Positions 19,937 through 29,434 of a stretch of 31,037 nucleotides of DNA are shown here, piece by piece. Numbering within the stretch: the first letter of the stretch is position 1; each line of letters opens with the position of its first letter. The position numbers and the translations under genes were made by a program. This DNA comes from a virus: IMG/VR virus record IMGVR_UViG_3300009514_000069, positions 1 to 31,037 of that record; one strand, written 5' to 3'. Under the pieces are notes generated by a model that did no database searches, was not told the origin of the DNA, and worked only from the letters and a program-made list of their open reading frames with translations.

Positions 19937-20844
19937 CAGAACCGCTCCTCGATTGCGAATCCCCACTCCCACCGCCGATCCGACACCCGAGAGCGAGCCA
20001 GCCTCGGCCGCCGCCGAGGGCTCTGCAAGAAGCCGTGGGCGCTGAAGAGGTGAGCCTCGCTGTTGTCGTTGCTGTCCGGGACGATCACCGCGAGCGCCCG
20101 CGCGCTCGCCCCAATGTCCAGCCCGTGAATCGCCACGGCGACAGCGTCCGCGGTCGAGAGCTGGGAGAAGGCGGCCGACATCAGCTTGCGCTTCTTTCGG
20201 TCTTGGCGGCTCTCGCTTCCGCCCAGCGTCTCCCGCTTCACCTCCTCCTCGTCGTAACCGATCTCGAAACCGAAGTCGGGCGTGTATGACGGCGACCAGG
20301 CGCTCCCCCACCACAGGGCACCGATCTTTACCTCGAGGCTTCCGCCGGTCGCGTTGAAGTCGAACCGCGCCCACTCATCATCCGCGTCATCCCACCCCGC
20401 CGCCTTGTCCACGTGAATCAGGTGCACGTATCCCTGCTTCTCGCCCAGCTCCATCAGGTCCTGCGGCAGCGACTGCGCGCCGCTGTCGTAGTTTGGCGAG
20501 GAGGTCAGCTGCGACTGGTCGTGCGACGTGCGGAACTGCATTCGCAGGCGGGCCAAGAGTTGCGCCCAGGTGTACGAGCCTGCGGGACGCACGTACAGCG
20601 CCGCGGCAACCACGGCGTTGTCAGACTCCAGGAAGTCCGGCTCGTTGATCGTTACAGAGCGCTGAATCTCGACGTGCTCGTACGTCGTTGGGCTCGTGGT
20701 CATCACATCCGGGTGCCAGGGATGCCGCCCATCCTGGTCGAGGACGTTCGCTGCCACCTCGTCGCCGTTCTCAGACGAGAAGTCGTAGATGCTCGCGCCG
20801 TTCATGTAGCGCTGCTGCGTCGAGTAGTAGAAGACGTCAGCCAC
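19936..20844 (-). CDS. Tail tip or baseplate-associated protein (putative)
   Basis: A 302-residue protein starting near ADVFYYSTQQRYMNGASIYD at a GTG four bases after the previous stop. It is rich in aromatic and acidic residues with beta strands (GGSLEVKIGALWWGSAWSPS) and a basic loop (SRQDRKKRKLMSAAF). No family is recognised. Location directly after the hub protein and before the fibre-like gene suggests a tail-tip component. Confidence 0.6.
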   Translation of the reverse strand: MADVFYYSTQQRYMNGASIYDFSSENGDEVAANVLDQDGRHPWHPDVMTTSPTTYEHVEIQRSVTINEPDFLESDNAVVAAALYVRPAGSYTWAQLLARLRMQFRTSHDQSQLTSSPNYDSGAQSLPQDLMELGEKQGYVHLIHVDKAAGWDDADDEWARFDFNATGGSLEVKIGALWWGSAWSPSYTPDFGFEIGYDEEEVKRETLGGSESRQDRKKRKLMSAAFSQLSTADAVAVAIHGLDIGASARALAVIVPDSNDNSEAHLFSAHGFLQSPRRRPRLARSRVSDRRWEWGFAIEERF

Positions 20845-20847
20845 GGC

Positions 20848-23055
20848 CTAGCTCCCCCAGACGGTCATTTGCACGTCGCCGCGGGCCGCGTCCTCGGTCA
20901 GCCCGACGATCACGCCCCTGAGCCCCGCGAGCGTGTACCTGTCCACCGTCGAGCCCATCTCCACCTCGTCGCCCACCTCGTGCGCGAACAGCGCGTCGAC
21001 GCGCCCCAATCGGTACATGCGCCGCCCCACCACACCTATGAGGCTGCGCAGCCGGGCCGCCAGCGCCCGAGCCCCAGCCTCCGTCTGCGCTCGCGACGGG
21101 AACGTCTCCGGCTCGGAGCCGATGATGTCGGCGTAGATCGAGAGGTCGGTGTCCTCCGCGAAGCGCCACTCCTTGGTCAGGCCCGCCAGGTCCTCGAGCT
21201 CCGCCGCGGCGCCGGCGAGGTCGTTGGCCGCGTAGAAGCGCTCGTGGTGGTAGTAGCCCACGGCGATCTGCCACGGCGGCGGCGGCAGGTCGATCGGGTC
21301 GAGCGGGCTCGAGAGCACGTCCCCATCGTCTAGCGCTGTGGCGCCCACGATGCCCTCGGGCACGGGGAGGACGCGCACGGAGAGCTTGTCGGCCCGCGTG
21401 AACGTCCACCACCCATCCGGGGCGGAAAGCTCGTCGAGCGCGGCCGACGCCGCGACCGGTGACGTCCCTGCGTACCACCCGCAGTCGCCAGCGACGTCGG
21501 CCGCGGCCGCGGCGGTGAAGGCCGCCGTGTCGATGTCCCCCGGGTCCGCCAGGCCCACCTGGTGGACCGCGATGCGCCGCATGATCGTGTGCCGTGCAGC
21601 GGAGTAGCCGCCCTCGGTGTTCCCCTGGCAGGTCACCGTGAGCTCGCCCGCGGGATCGGCGTTCAGCAGGATGCAGCCGTACGCCGTGCACGGGTAGTAG
21701 TCGACCCCGGAGAACGTCAGCCCGGACACGTAGGGCTCGGCCTGGTCGGCGCCGGCGGTGAGCTCGACGCCGCGGTCCTTCACGGAGCTCACCGCGTTGA
21801 TCGGCCCGTCGACGACGTAGTAGACGAGGGTCCCGGCGGCGTTGCGTGCGTCGTCGATCAGGATCCCGGGCGCCTCGCGCACGACCCCCCACCCCACGGG
21901 GCGCGGCGTGCCGGCGAGCGACTCCGGGCCCTCGAGGGAGCCCACCCACGAGTTGCCGTTGATCGTGCCCGTGTTCCCGTTTCCGCTCGTGTCGGCGACC
22001 GAGGTGGGCGGCGAGCCCCCGACGGAGAAGTCGTCGAGCCGCCAGTACCCATCGAGGGAGGCGATCAGCTCGTCGCCCACGGCGCGGTGCTCGCGGTAGA
22101 GCTCGATGTCCGCCTGGGTGAGGGCCGCGGAGTACACCCTGGCCTCCCAGACGTCCTGCTTTCCATCCTGCGCCGAGTAGCCGATTTTGAAGGTGTCGGC
22201 GGCCGCCGCGCGGGTCCCGCTCCCCAGGGTCAGCGACTCGGTCGTGAGGCTCTGGGCGTCGTCGTCCCAGATGTAGACGACGACGGCCGTCCCGGTCACG
22301 GTCACCGCCAGGTGGTACGTCGTCCCCGCCGCGAGGGTCGCCGTGGTGCTCACCGAGTACGTCGTACCGCTGTTCTTGTGCTGAAAGACCACCTGCCCGG
22401 TGGCGCTCAGGTGCAGGTCGAACGGGTAGCTCGTCCCGCTCGAGGCAGCCCACGTCTGCAGCGCCTGGTTCCCGGTCCCGCCGAGGGTGTAGAGCCGCAC
22501 CCAGGCCATCAGTGTCAGGGCGCCCGTCAAGTTGACCTCGGCCGGCGTCGAGGACCAGGAGACGTACTCGCCGGCCTCGAAGCGCAGCGCCGGCCCAAAG
22601 CCGCGGAAGGTGCGCGTCTGCACCTGGTGGTCGAAGAGCTGGCGCCGATCGCGCGCCGGGAGGTGGAGCTCGAGCTCGGAGCCGAAGGCGTTACGCGAGG
22701 CGACGCCCTGGAACACCGTCGTCGCCGCCGAGTACGCGTTGCCCTCGTCGGCGAGGTACTCGAGCAGCAGGGCGCTCCCCGCCCACTCGTAGGCGAGCAG
22801 GTAGTCCCACTCGCCGGCCGCGTTCGCGATCGTCACGTCGCCGTAGTAGGGCGGCGAGCCGTAGGTGAGGCGGCCGCCCTGCATCACCTCGTGGCGGCGG
22901 TTGTACGGGCTCATCAGCGCCGAGCGCCAGAGCGCCGCCGATGGCGTGTCGGCGATCAGCGAGCTCCACCCGAGGGAGCCCATGCGCACCGTCACCTGGC
23001 CGTCGGTGACGGGGTCGTAGGGCGTCCCAGTCAGCAGCCAGACCGGACGGCTCAC
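20848..23055 (-). CDS. Tail hub/tip protein with inserted LamG-like domain
   Basis: A 735-residue protein directly downstream of the tape measure, where phage tail hub proteins lie. The N-terminal 150 and C-terminal 300 residues look like a tail hub (GDVTIANAAGEWDYLL, FQGVASR; and late WQIAVGYYHHERFYAANDLA, GDVQMTVWGS). Residues about 160-380 form a Concanavalin A/LamG jelly roll: LRFEAGEYVSWSS, GALTLMAWVRLYTLGG, YHLAVTVTGTAVVVYIW, VWEARVYSAALTQADI, DGYWRLDDFS, DTSGNGNTGTIN. Such domains bind sugars, so this may be a receptor-contact module. Start GTG overlaps the tape measure stop (GTGA). Confidence 0.8.
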   Translation of the reverse strand: MSRPVWLLTGTPYDPVTDGQVTVRMGSLGWSSLIADTPSAALWRSALMSPYNRRHEVMQGGRLTYGSPPYYGDVTIANAAGEWDYLLAYEWAGSALLLEYLADEGNAYSAATTVFQGVASRNAFGSELELHLPARDRRQLFDHQVQTRTFRGFGPALRFEAGEYVSWSSTPAEVNLTGALTLMAWVRLYTLGGTGNQALQTWAASSGTSYPFDLHLSATGQVVFQHKNSGTTYSVSTTATLAAGTTYHLAVTVTGTAVVVYIWDDDAQSLTTESLTLGSGTRAAAADTFKIGYSAQDGKQDVWEARVYSAALTQADIELYREHRAVGDELIASLDGYWRLDDFSVGGSPPTSVADTSGNGNTGTINGNSWVGSLEGPESLAGTPRPVGWGVVREAPGILIDDARNAAGTLVYYVVDGPINAVSSVKDRGVELTAGADQAEPYVSGLTFSGVDYYPCTAYGCILLNADPAGELTVTCQGNTEGGYSAARHTIMRRIAVHQVGLADPGDIDTAAFTAAAAADVAGDCGWYAGTSPVAASAALDELSAPDGWWTFTRADKLSVRVLPVPEGIVGATALDDGDVLSSPLDPIDLPPPPWQIAVGYYHHERFYAANDLAGAAAELEDLAGLTKEWRFAEDTDLSIYADIIGSEPETFPSRAQTEAGARALAARLRSLIGVVGRRMYRLGRVDALFAHEVGDEVEMGSTVDRYTLAGLRGVIVGLTEDAARGDVQMTVWGS

Positions 23056-26000
23056 GAGACCCTCCGCAGCGCCGACGAGGAGAGGTCAGCGGCCAGGCGG
23101 TCGAGAGTCCCCTGCTGCGCATCGACGCTCGAGCGCAGCTGGACCACCTCGTCGCGCAGGTCGTAGAGGGCGAGGAGCTGCTGATCGGACGTGTTGCCGA
23201 GCCGGAAGAGCTGCTCGTTCGTCGTCGCGCTCCCGCCCACCAGGGCGTTGAGCTGGTCGGCGCCAGGGAACACGGCCAGATTCGGCCCGGTCCCGTTGAC
23301 CAGATCGACGCCCAGCAGCTGGTCGGTGATCGTCGCGACGAGCGAGAAGATGTCGTCGTACTGCGTCGAACCCGCGAAGAACCCGCGGGCGAGCTCGAGG
23401 AGCTGCTGGGCCACTTCCGGGAAGCGCTGCAGCGCGTCGACGTCGCCGCCCAGGGCCGCGTTGGCAACCTCGTCGAAGAGCGATCGGGCGTTGACCAGCC
23501 GGGCCCGGTCGGTGAGCGGGGCCAGGTCGCTCGTCTGCAGGCTCTCCTGGAAGGCGCGGATGCCGGCCAGGTAGCGCTCGTTGAGCGCCTCGAGGGCCAG
23601 GTTGTAGGCCTCTGTCAGCTCCGCGGTGTCGCCGAACACATCCCGGAGCACCTCGAAGTCGGCGTTGATCCGCGAGAGCTCCTGGGCGAAGGCCGAGGCC
23701 CCCTCTCCACCCTGCTGCGCAGCAAGGTAGAAGTCGAGCAGCTGCTCCTGGGCGAGCTCGAGCGCGTCGATCTGGCGCTGGGTCAGGTGCGTCGTTCTCG
23801 TCCCGTCGCGGTAGCCGCCGAGGAAGGACTCCAGCTGCTCGATGTAGGCCACGGCCTGAGACAGCTGGGATCCGCCCCCCATAAAGGAGCGGACGGAAGT
23901 CAGGAGCTGCTCGAAGTTGGTGATGAATTCCGAATAGCTCCCCGCGCCCGTGCCCGGCAGGGTGGGGGGGACAACGTCGCCTGGCTTCGGTGGGCCCTTC
24001 TCTTTGAACTCGCGCAAGAGGCGCTCATACTCGTCGACGATGTCGAGGTCGAGGCCGAACTTCTCCTCTGCGATCCGCAGCTCCGCGAGCTGCACCTGCA
24101 TCTCGGCGACCTTGAGCTTGTATGAGAACTCCGCCGCCTCCTTGGTCCTCCCTAGAGCCTGGAGCAGGTATAGGACCGCGCTCTGAGCCTCCGCGGTGAC
24201 GGTCTCCTGCGACTCCCTCCTCACAATGTGGGCAAGCCGACGACGATAGCCCTCCAGCTCCTCTTCCGAGATCAGGCCGGCCTCGAAGAGCGCCTGGAGC
24301 TCCTCACCGATCTCTTCCGCCTGGCGGCGCATGCCGTTGAGGCCGCGTAGCAAGTCGCTGTTCTGACCGAAGCCTCGTAGCCTTCCAAGTGCGTCGTCAC
24401 GCATCTGCTCCTGCGCGGCCTGCTGCGCCTCGCCCAGCCCGGCCGTGAGCCGCGCGAGCACCTCGTCGGTGATCAGCCCCTGCTCGGCGAGGAGCGCCAG
24501 GGACTCCCGCCAGCCGTCGGTCTGCTCCGCGAGGGCGGCGACCTGAGCAGCGATGTCGTTCCCAGCGATGAAGCGCTCGACCTCGCCGACCACGCCGGCA
24601 GCGAGCCGCTCCAGGGCCGCACCCTCGGCCTCGGCAAGCGTCCCCAGGTGCTCGGCCAGCTCGGCGGCGCCGAAGCCGGCATCGGTGACGCGCTCGCGCA
24701 GCTCGGCGAATCGTTCGCGAGCCGCTTCGATCTCGCCCCCGAGCCCCTCGCGCAGCAGGCCCGACAGCTCGTCGCGCAGCTGCTCGCGCTCCTGCTGGGC
24801 GGCCTGCCGCTCCGCCTGGCGCTGCCCGCGGCGATCCCGGCGGCGGATGTCCGCGGGATCGATCGCCTCAGGCAGGCCCCCGAGGAGCTCGCGGATGGCG
24901 TCGATCTCGCGCTGGATGTCCGCTGGCAGCCCGGCCGGGTACAGGTCCTGTGGGCCGCCCCCCCGCGGCGTGATGTCAGTGGTCTCGTACCCGCCCCGGC
25001 TCCCCACCGCACGGTTCGCCTCGCTACGCCGCCTCGCGGCGCGCTCCTCCTGATCCGCCGCCACCTCTGCCGCCCGGGCGGACATCTCCAGGGCCGCCGC
25101 CAGGCGCGCGAGCTCCGCCGCGTACTCGCCGCGGATCCGCGCGAGCTCGGCGTTGAACTCCTCAGCGGCCGCGCGGCGCTCCTGGTACTCGTCGCGCTCA
25201 ACGCCGACGATCTGGTCGCGGAGATCCTGGAGGTTGCCCACGAACTCCATGACGGCCGGGAGCCCGCTTGCGCCGAGCTCCTCGAGCTGCTGTCGGAACG
25301 AATCGAACTGGTACTCGAGGTCGCGCAGCTCTCTCGTCGTCGGCTGCAGATCGGCAGTCGAGATCTCGCGCAGATGCTCGAGGACCTCGAGCACGCCCTC
25401 GACGCCCCCGGCCGCATCCGCGTTCTCCAGGATGGAACGGACGTCGTCGGAGATCCCCCCCCACTCCGCGAACCGCAGAGACGTCGCGAGCACCCACCTG
25501 GTCGCCTCGTCCACCGAGCGGAAGACGCGCTCGTAGTGGGTGCCGGCGCTGTCCCAGACGTGCGCCCACACCTCGCCCTGCTTCTTGACGTTGATCTGGA
25601 CCTTCGGCAGCGACGCGAGCACGCCGCCCGTCAGATGCTCCACCTCGCGGACCGTGTCCTGGATCGACCGCAGCGCCTCGGACAGAGCGTCGAACTGGTC
25701 CGCGACGGATGCGAAGATGTCCTCCCGCCCGCCCTCGAGCGTCAGGGACCCGGTGGTGTAGTTCTGCTTCGCCTTCTCGGCCTGGACCCACGCGACGGCC
25801 GCGGCCATGATCCCCAGGGCGGCGCCGGCGCTGCTGTATCCACCGCCACCGCCAATGTTGCCGCCGCTCTGCGTTGGCCCGTAGAGGCCCGACGACGACG
25901 CGGCGGCCATCGCCCCCTGATTGGCGATCCACGCCTGGAGCATCTCGCCGAGGTAGTCGATGAAGACGTCGAGGAGCCGGTTGAACAGGTTCTCGAACGA

Positions 26001-27404
26001 CAGCTCCCCCGTGCGCACAATCTCCGAGAAGGTCTCGCGGAAGGCGCCACCGATGCGTCCTGCGATGTCCCGCCCGGCCTCTTGCGCGATCAGGTCCGCC
26101 TCGGCCGCCCAGCGGTTCTGCTCCTCGATCGCCGTCCGTCGCACCTCGATGAGGTTCTGGCGAATCGCCTCGACGCGCGCCGGGTCGATCAGGAACGGGA
26201 GGGGCTCGTTTCCCTTGTCCAGGGACGCGGCCCGGTCGAGCAGCCCCCTCACCACAGACTGGTCGATCGCCGGCGGAATCAGCTCGAGGCCCTGCCCCGC
26301 CTCCACCACCCCCCAGAACCGCTCCATCCTGTCCGTCAGCGTGCTGACCGCCGTGCTCACGCCGTCGACCTGGCGCGCCGCGACCTCCGCCTGCTCGCCC
26401 AGGTCCTCGACCGGGCGGCCCCTGGCCGCCTCCCTGCCGAAGTCCTCGTACACCGAGGCGAGGTCGCCCATCTCCTGGGCCATCCCCCGCAGATGGGCGA
26501 CCGCCTTGTCGGTCGCGAACGGATTCAGGCTGGTGATCTTGGCCTGGACCTCGAGGAGCTGCTGGTACCCGCGCAGCACGGCGGCGATACCATCGTTGAC
26601 GGCGCCGCGGAGCTCGTCCCACCGCCGCGCGATCTCGCCAACGCGCTCTGCCAAGGCGCGCGTCACGGACGTGAGCGCCTCGCCGATGCCGCTGCGGAAG
26701 ATCGCATCGGACAGCAGGGCGAACGAATCGCGCAGGTTCGACAGGGCGCCTTCGAGCGTCTTGCTTTGGCGCTCCATGCCCCCGGCGAAATCCGTCCTAC
26801 CGATGTCCTCGAGGTAGCTCACGATGGCGGCGGAGTCCTTCTGCACGGTCGTCGCTACGCCGCGGAAGGTGAATGTCACCTGTTCACCCTGCGTGCGCGC
26901 GACGACGCCGAAGTCCTTGAGCCGCTCGAATTCCCCCGTCGCGGCGTCGGCAACGGCCTCCGCGAACTGCATCAAGCTTCGGCCGTTCGCGGAGGCGGTG
27001 TCGCCGAGCGAGGTCAGCAGCCCGATGGTCGGGCGGAGCCCGACGGCCTGCAGCCGGGCGTGAGCCCGCACCACCTCCTGGAGCTCGAAGGGGGTGCGAG
27101 CGGCAAAGTCCGACAGGCGCTCGAAGACGGCCTCCGCCTTCCCCACGTCCCCGCCGGTCAGCGTCACGAGCTGCTGCCGCAGCTGCTGATACGCCGAGCC
27201 GAGCTGGACCACCTCGCGCACCACGGCGCCCAGAGCGATCCCGCTGACGACATTCCGCAGCGCCCCCAGAGACACACCGACGCCACCGATCGCCTCTTTC
27301 GTCGATCGCGACTCGACGCCCACCTCGCGCAGCTGGCGCTTGATCGTGCGCAGATCCGCGCCCGTCGCGTTCTGGATGTCGATGCGGATGTTGAAGCGGG
27401 GCAC
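23052..27404 (-). CDS. Tail tape measure protein
   Basis: A 1450-residue protein that sets tail length and enters the cell with the DNA. The N-terminal 200 residues contain the tape-measure domain: LGALRNVVSGIALGAVVREV, YQQLRQQLVTLTGGDVGKAE, FARTPFELQEVVRAHARLQAV-like region, SANGRSLMQFAEAVADAATG, EFERLKDFGV. Long alpha-helical parts with repeated Ala, Glu and Arg follow, with a Gly-rich hydrophobic stretch near 500 (SSGLYGPTQSGGNIGGGGGY, AALGIMAAAVAWVQAEK). At about 0.15 nm per residue the tail would be near 200 nm (inference). GTG start at 27404, 13 bases after the frameshifted chaperone stop. Confidence 0.92.
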   Translation of the reverse strand: MPRFNIRIDIQNATGADLRTIKRQLREVGVESRSTKEAIGGVGVSLGALRNVVSGIALGAVVREVVQLGSAYQQLRQQLVTLTGGDVGKAEAVFERLSDFAARTPFELQEVVRAHARLQAVGLRPTIGLLTSLGDTASANGRSLMQFAEAVADAATGEFERLKDFGVVARTQGEQVTFTFRGVATTVQKDSAAIVSYLEDIGRTDFAGGMERQSKTLEGALSNLRDSFALLSDAIFRSGIGEALTSVTRALAERVGEIARRWDELRGAVNDGIAAVLRGYQQLLEVQAKITSLNPFATDKAVAHLRGMAQEMGDLASVYEDFGREAARGRPVEDLGEQAEVAARQVDGVSTAVSTLTDRMERFWGVVEAGQGLELIPPAIDQSVVRGLLDRAASLDKGNEPLPFLIDPARVEAIRQNLIEVRRTAIEEQNRWAAEADLIAQEAGRDIAGRIGGAFRETFSEIVRTGELSFENLFNRLLDVFIDYLGEMLQAWIANQGAMAAASSSGLYGPTQSGGNIGGGGGYSSAGAALGIMAAAVAWVQAEKAKQNYTTGSLTLEGGREDIFASVADQFDALSEALRSIQDTVREVEHLTGGVLASLPKVQINVKKQGEVWAHVWDSAGTHYERVFRSVDEATRWVLATSLRFAEWGGISDDVRSILENADAAGGVEGVLEVLEHLREISTADLQPTTRELRDLEYQFDSFRQQLEELGASGLPAVMEFVGNLQDLRDQIVGVERDEYQERRAAAEEFNAELARIRGEYAAELARLAAALEMSARAAEVAADQEERAARRRSEANRAVGSRGGYETTDITPRGGGPQDLYPAGLPADIQREIDAIRELLGGLPEAIDPADIRRRDRRGQRQAERQAAQQEREQLRDELSGLLREGLGGEIEAARERFAELRERVTDAGFGAAELAEHLGTLAEAEGAALERLAAGVVGEVERFIAGNDIAAQVAALAEQTDGWRESLALLAEQGLITDEVLARLTAGLGEAQQAAQEQMRDDALGRLRGFGQNSDLLRGLNGMRRQAEEIGEELQALFEAGLISEEELEGYRRRLAHIVRRESQETVTAEAQSAVLYLLQALGRTKEAAEFSYKLKVAEMQVQLAELRIAEEKFGLDLDIVDEYERLLREFKEKGPPKPGDVVPPTLPGTGAGSYSEFITNFEQLLTSVRSFMGGGSQLSQAVAYIEQLESFLGGYRDGTRTTHLTQRQIDALELAQEQLLDFYLAAQQGGEGASAFAQELSRINADFEVLRDVFGDTAELTEAYNLALEALNERYLAGIRAFQESLQTSDLAPLTDRARLVNARSLFDEVANAALGGDVDALQRFPEVAQQLLELARGFFAGSTQYDDIFSLVATITDQLLGVDLVNGTGPNLAVFPGADQLNALVGGSATTNEQLFRLGNTSDQQLLALYDLRDEVVQLRSSVDAQQGTLDRLAADLSSSALRRVS

Positions 27405-27417
27405 GGTCAGGGCCTCG

Positions 27418-28277
27418 TCAGCTGCGGCTCTTCGCCTCTCTGTCTTCGTCCCTCTCCTGCTGCCAGAGGCCTACCTCGTCGTCGAGGGCCGCCCACAGCT
27501 GGAGCATCGCGGCGCGGTGTCCAGGGTCTCGGTAGCCGTGCTCGTCGAGCCACGCATACTTCTCGCGCAGCGGGATGCCACCAGGCCCCCCGAGGCCTCC
27601 GGACTGACGGGTGAGCTGCTGGTACGCGCCGGCGACCGCCTGGGCCGGGGGGGCAAGCGACGGGGCGTCGGCGAGCTGACTCGGCGTTTCGCCCCGGTCC
27701 AGGCATTCGCGGATCGCTCGCCTCTGCAGTGCGGTCAGTCCGCCGAGGGCTCCAAGTTTCCAGGCGTACCAGCGCCGGAGTTTTTTTCCATCCCCCGAAT
27801 CCCTCTGGACCGGTACTCCTCGATCGCGCGAGACTCGCGGACGACCCAGTCGAACAGGCTCTCGCCGTCCTCGATGCCCCGGCGCGCCTCGAGCGCGAAG
27901 AGGTCGGCGGCCGTCTCTGGCGAGTACTCCACCTCCCCGTCCTTGCCGATCACCCACCCCTCCGGGGGCGTCTCGCCCAGATCGAGCTCGAGAGCCAGTC
28001 CCTCCCACCCGGCGAGGATGTGACGGGCCACGCCCTCGATGTCGGGCAGGAGCATCGCCGCCGCGCCAGCGGGCAGACGACGCAGTTCGACCGCGCCGCC
28101 AGCCTCCCCCCCCTCGGCGGCCTGTGCCTCGAGGGCCGGGAGGATCGCGTCCCAGCGGTTGGTCAACACGTGCCGCTGGTAGTCGTGGTTTCCCTCCCGC
28201 CGGATCAGAAAGCGGACAGGGCCGCGCTCCACCCAGCGCGAGTCCGCCAAACCGTCGTAGGCGATGTTCAGCCTCAC
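27418..28277 (-). CDS. Tail assembly chaperone, -1 frameshift product (gpGT-like)
   Basis: Ribosomes that slip one base back at A AAA AAC (27786-27780) leave the short chaperone frame after 166 codons and read a further 120 residues: LRRWYAWKLGALGGLTALQR, then LREKYAWLDEHGYRDPGHRA and AMLQLWAALDDEVGLWQQER. The extended protein has about 286 residues. In lambda and most siphophages the G and GT forms both hold the tape measure during tail assembly and are made in a fixed ratio. The second frame has no good start of its own, and its downstream neighbour is the tape measure, exactly as expected. Confidence 0.85.
27735..28277 (-). CDS. Tail assembly chaperone, zero-frame product (gpG-like)
   Basis: A 180-residue protein from a GTG overlapping the upstream stop (GTGA). 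It is moderately acidic: FLIRREGNHDYQRHVLTNRW, LLPDIEGVARHILAGWEGLA, DGEVEYSPETAADLFALEAR, then ends GMEKNSGAGTPGNLEPSAD shortly after the slip site. Its gene order (tail tube, this gene, tape measure) is that of gpG in lambda. It is made at high level, and a minority of ribosomes continue as the GT form. Confidence 0.8.
   Translation of the reverse strand: MRLNIAYDGLADSRWVERGPVRFLIRREGNHDYQRHVLTNRWDAILPALEAQAAEGGEAGGAVELRRLPAGAAAMLLPDIEGVARHILAGWEGLALELDLGETPPEGWVIGKDGEVEYSPETAADLFALEARRGIEDGESLFDWVVRESRAIEEYRSRGIRGMEKNSGAGTPGNLEPSAD
27780..27786 (-). promoter_or_regulatory. Programmed -1 frameshift site A AAA AAC
   Basis: The zero-frame codons are GAA AAA AAC, so the canonical heptamer A AAA AAC is in the correct register for simultaneous slippage. 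After the shift the reading continues CTC CGG CGC TGG. A small stem (TCC-GGCG against CGCC-GGA, one bulge) begins directly behind it at 27779-27759, closer than the usual 5-9 bases, so its stimulating role is uncertain. Confidence 0.85.
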
Positions 28278-28687
28278 GGAGTCTCGTCCCGCGTCACGTC
28301 GCCCGTGATCTCGTAGCTCAGCTGGGCCTCGGACGCCTGGGCGAGCGCTCCGAAGCTGTTCCACTGGGTCACGAAAGCCGAAAACGTGTAGCCCGGGTTG
28401 GTGGCCGAGATCGCGCCGCTCGTCGGCTTGAGGATGAAGGTGACGGCCGCGCCGGCATCGAAGATCGCGTCGACGAGCGCGGCGACCTGCCCCGCGGCCC
28501 AGTCGTTCTTGAACGTGATGCTTCCGTTCCCGTCCTTCAGCGCCGCGCCCTTCTCTCGCGACCCGTCCCCCATGCACGACAGGTCGACGGTCTCTAGCCG
28601 GCGGGCGAGCCCCACGTTCGACACGTGGTCCGACAGGTCGTTCCCGTCGATTGTGACGCTGTAGTCGACGCCTACTACTTTGGACAT
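28274..28687 (-). CDS. Tail tube-like protein (shorter paralogue)
   Basis: A 137-residue protein starting MSKVVGVDYSVTIDGNDLSD. The phrase LARRLETVDLSCMGDGSREK, followed by a strand-rich body (SITFKNDWAAGQVAALVDAI, AAVTFILKPTSGAISATNPG), matches the 240-residue gene upstream (RRLEVVDASTFGVSSREK). Both look like tail tube subunits, which form hexameric rings along the tail. Short size fits a tube core or a terminator-like copy. Start ATG 28687. Confidence 0.7.
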   Translation of the reverse strand: MSKVVGVDYSVTIDGNDLSDHVSNVGLARRLETVDLSCMGDGSREKGAALKDGNGSITFKNDWAAGQVAALVDAIFDAGAAVTFILKPTSGAISATNPGYTFSAFVTQWNSFGALAQASEAQLSYEITGDVTRDETP

Positions 28688-28708
28688 TTCTGAGTCTCCT
28701 TCTGGTCG

Positions 28709-29431
28709 TTACCCGGCGGCGATACCCATCACCGCGAAGATCGTGGCGCTCGTCCCGACCAGGGTGTAATCGAGGCGCCAGTAGTCGTCGGTGATTGGGC
28801 CGGAGATCTCCAGCCACTCCGAGCCGACGTCCGTGAGCTGTGCGAAGCTGCCGCGAACAACAGCCGTCGTGAAGCCGGCGTTGTCGTCGGACTCCACGTT
28901 GATGTCCAGCGACGTCCCGTCGAAGGCGACACAGTGCAACGCGCAGTACGCCTTCTGCGCCGCCGACACCGCCCCCAGCTGCGCCCCCGCGCCATTGCCC
29001 GTCGCGACGATCGCGGCGTTCTCCATCACCGTGCCCGGGACCAGCCGCCCGCTACCCTGCACGTTCAGGGTGAACGGCGCCATCTGGGCAAGCTGGCCGA
29101 AACGCGAAACCTCAGCATGCAGGGCTCTCCCCGCATAGCCAATCGACCCGACGGGGGCCGCCGACACGCCGCCGAAGCTGACCGTCACCAAATTGCCGGC
29201 CGCCTGGTCGTCGTCCAGCTGGGCCTGCACCGTGGTCGTGTCGTAGTCGACGAAGCCCTGATAGCTCGCCGACCAGTCGTGCAGGGCGGACGCCTTCTCC
29301 CGAGAGCTGACGCCAAACGTCGACGCATCGACGACCTCGAGGCGGCGCTGGAGCGCCGCGTTGTTCGTTTCGCTGTGTAGAGAGAACGCGCCCGCGTAGA
29401 GCCGGATGTTCTTGAGGACCTGCTTGCCCAT
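28709..29431 (-). CDS. Major tail tube-like protein (longer paralogue)
   Basis: A 240-residue protein starting MGKQVLKNIRLYAGAFSLHS. The N-terminal part carries the RRLEVVDASTFGVSSREKAS phrase shared with its neighbour, then strands (LVTVSFGGVSAAPVGSIGYA, FTLNVQGSGRLVPGTVMENA) and a C-terminal domain (TTAVVRGSFAQLTDVGSEWL) that may be a decoration. Its position before the chaperone genes is that of the major tail protein. Two tail tube-like genes in a row are unusual. Confidence 0.7.
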   Translation of the reverse strand: MGKQVLKNIRLYAGAFSLHSETNNAALQRRLEVVDASTFGVSSREKASALHDWSASYQGFVDYDTTTVQAQLDDDQAAGNLVTVSFGGVSAAPVGSIGYAGRALHAEVSRFGQLAQMAPFTLNVQGSGRLVPGTVMENAAIVATGNGAGAQLGAVSAAQKAYCALHCVAFDGTSLDINVESDDNAGFTTAVVRGSFAQLTDVGSEWLEISGPITDDYWRLDYTLVGTSATIFAVMGIAAG

Positions 29432-29434
29432 TCG

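Noticed and set aside
24648-27614. 988-codon plus-strand frame opposite the tape measure
   Set aside because: Shadow of the GC-rich third positions; the tape-measure frame on the other strand has the family domain.
27418-28008. Independent gene in the second chaperone frame
   Set aside because: Its upstream part is shadow-like and there is no start with ribosome site; the A AAA AAC slip site explains it as a frameshift extension.
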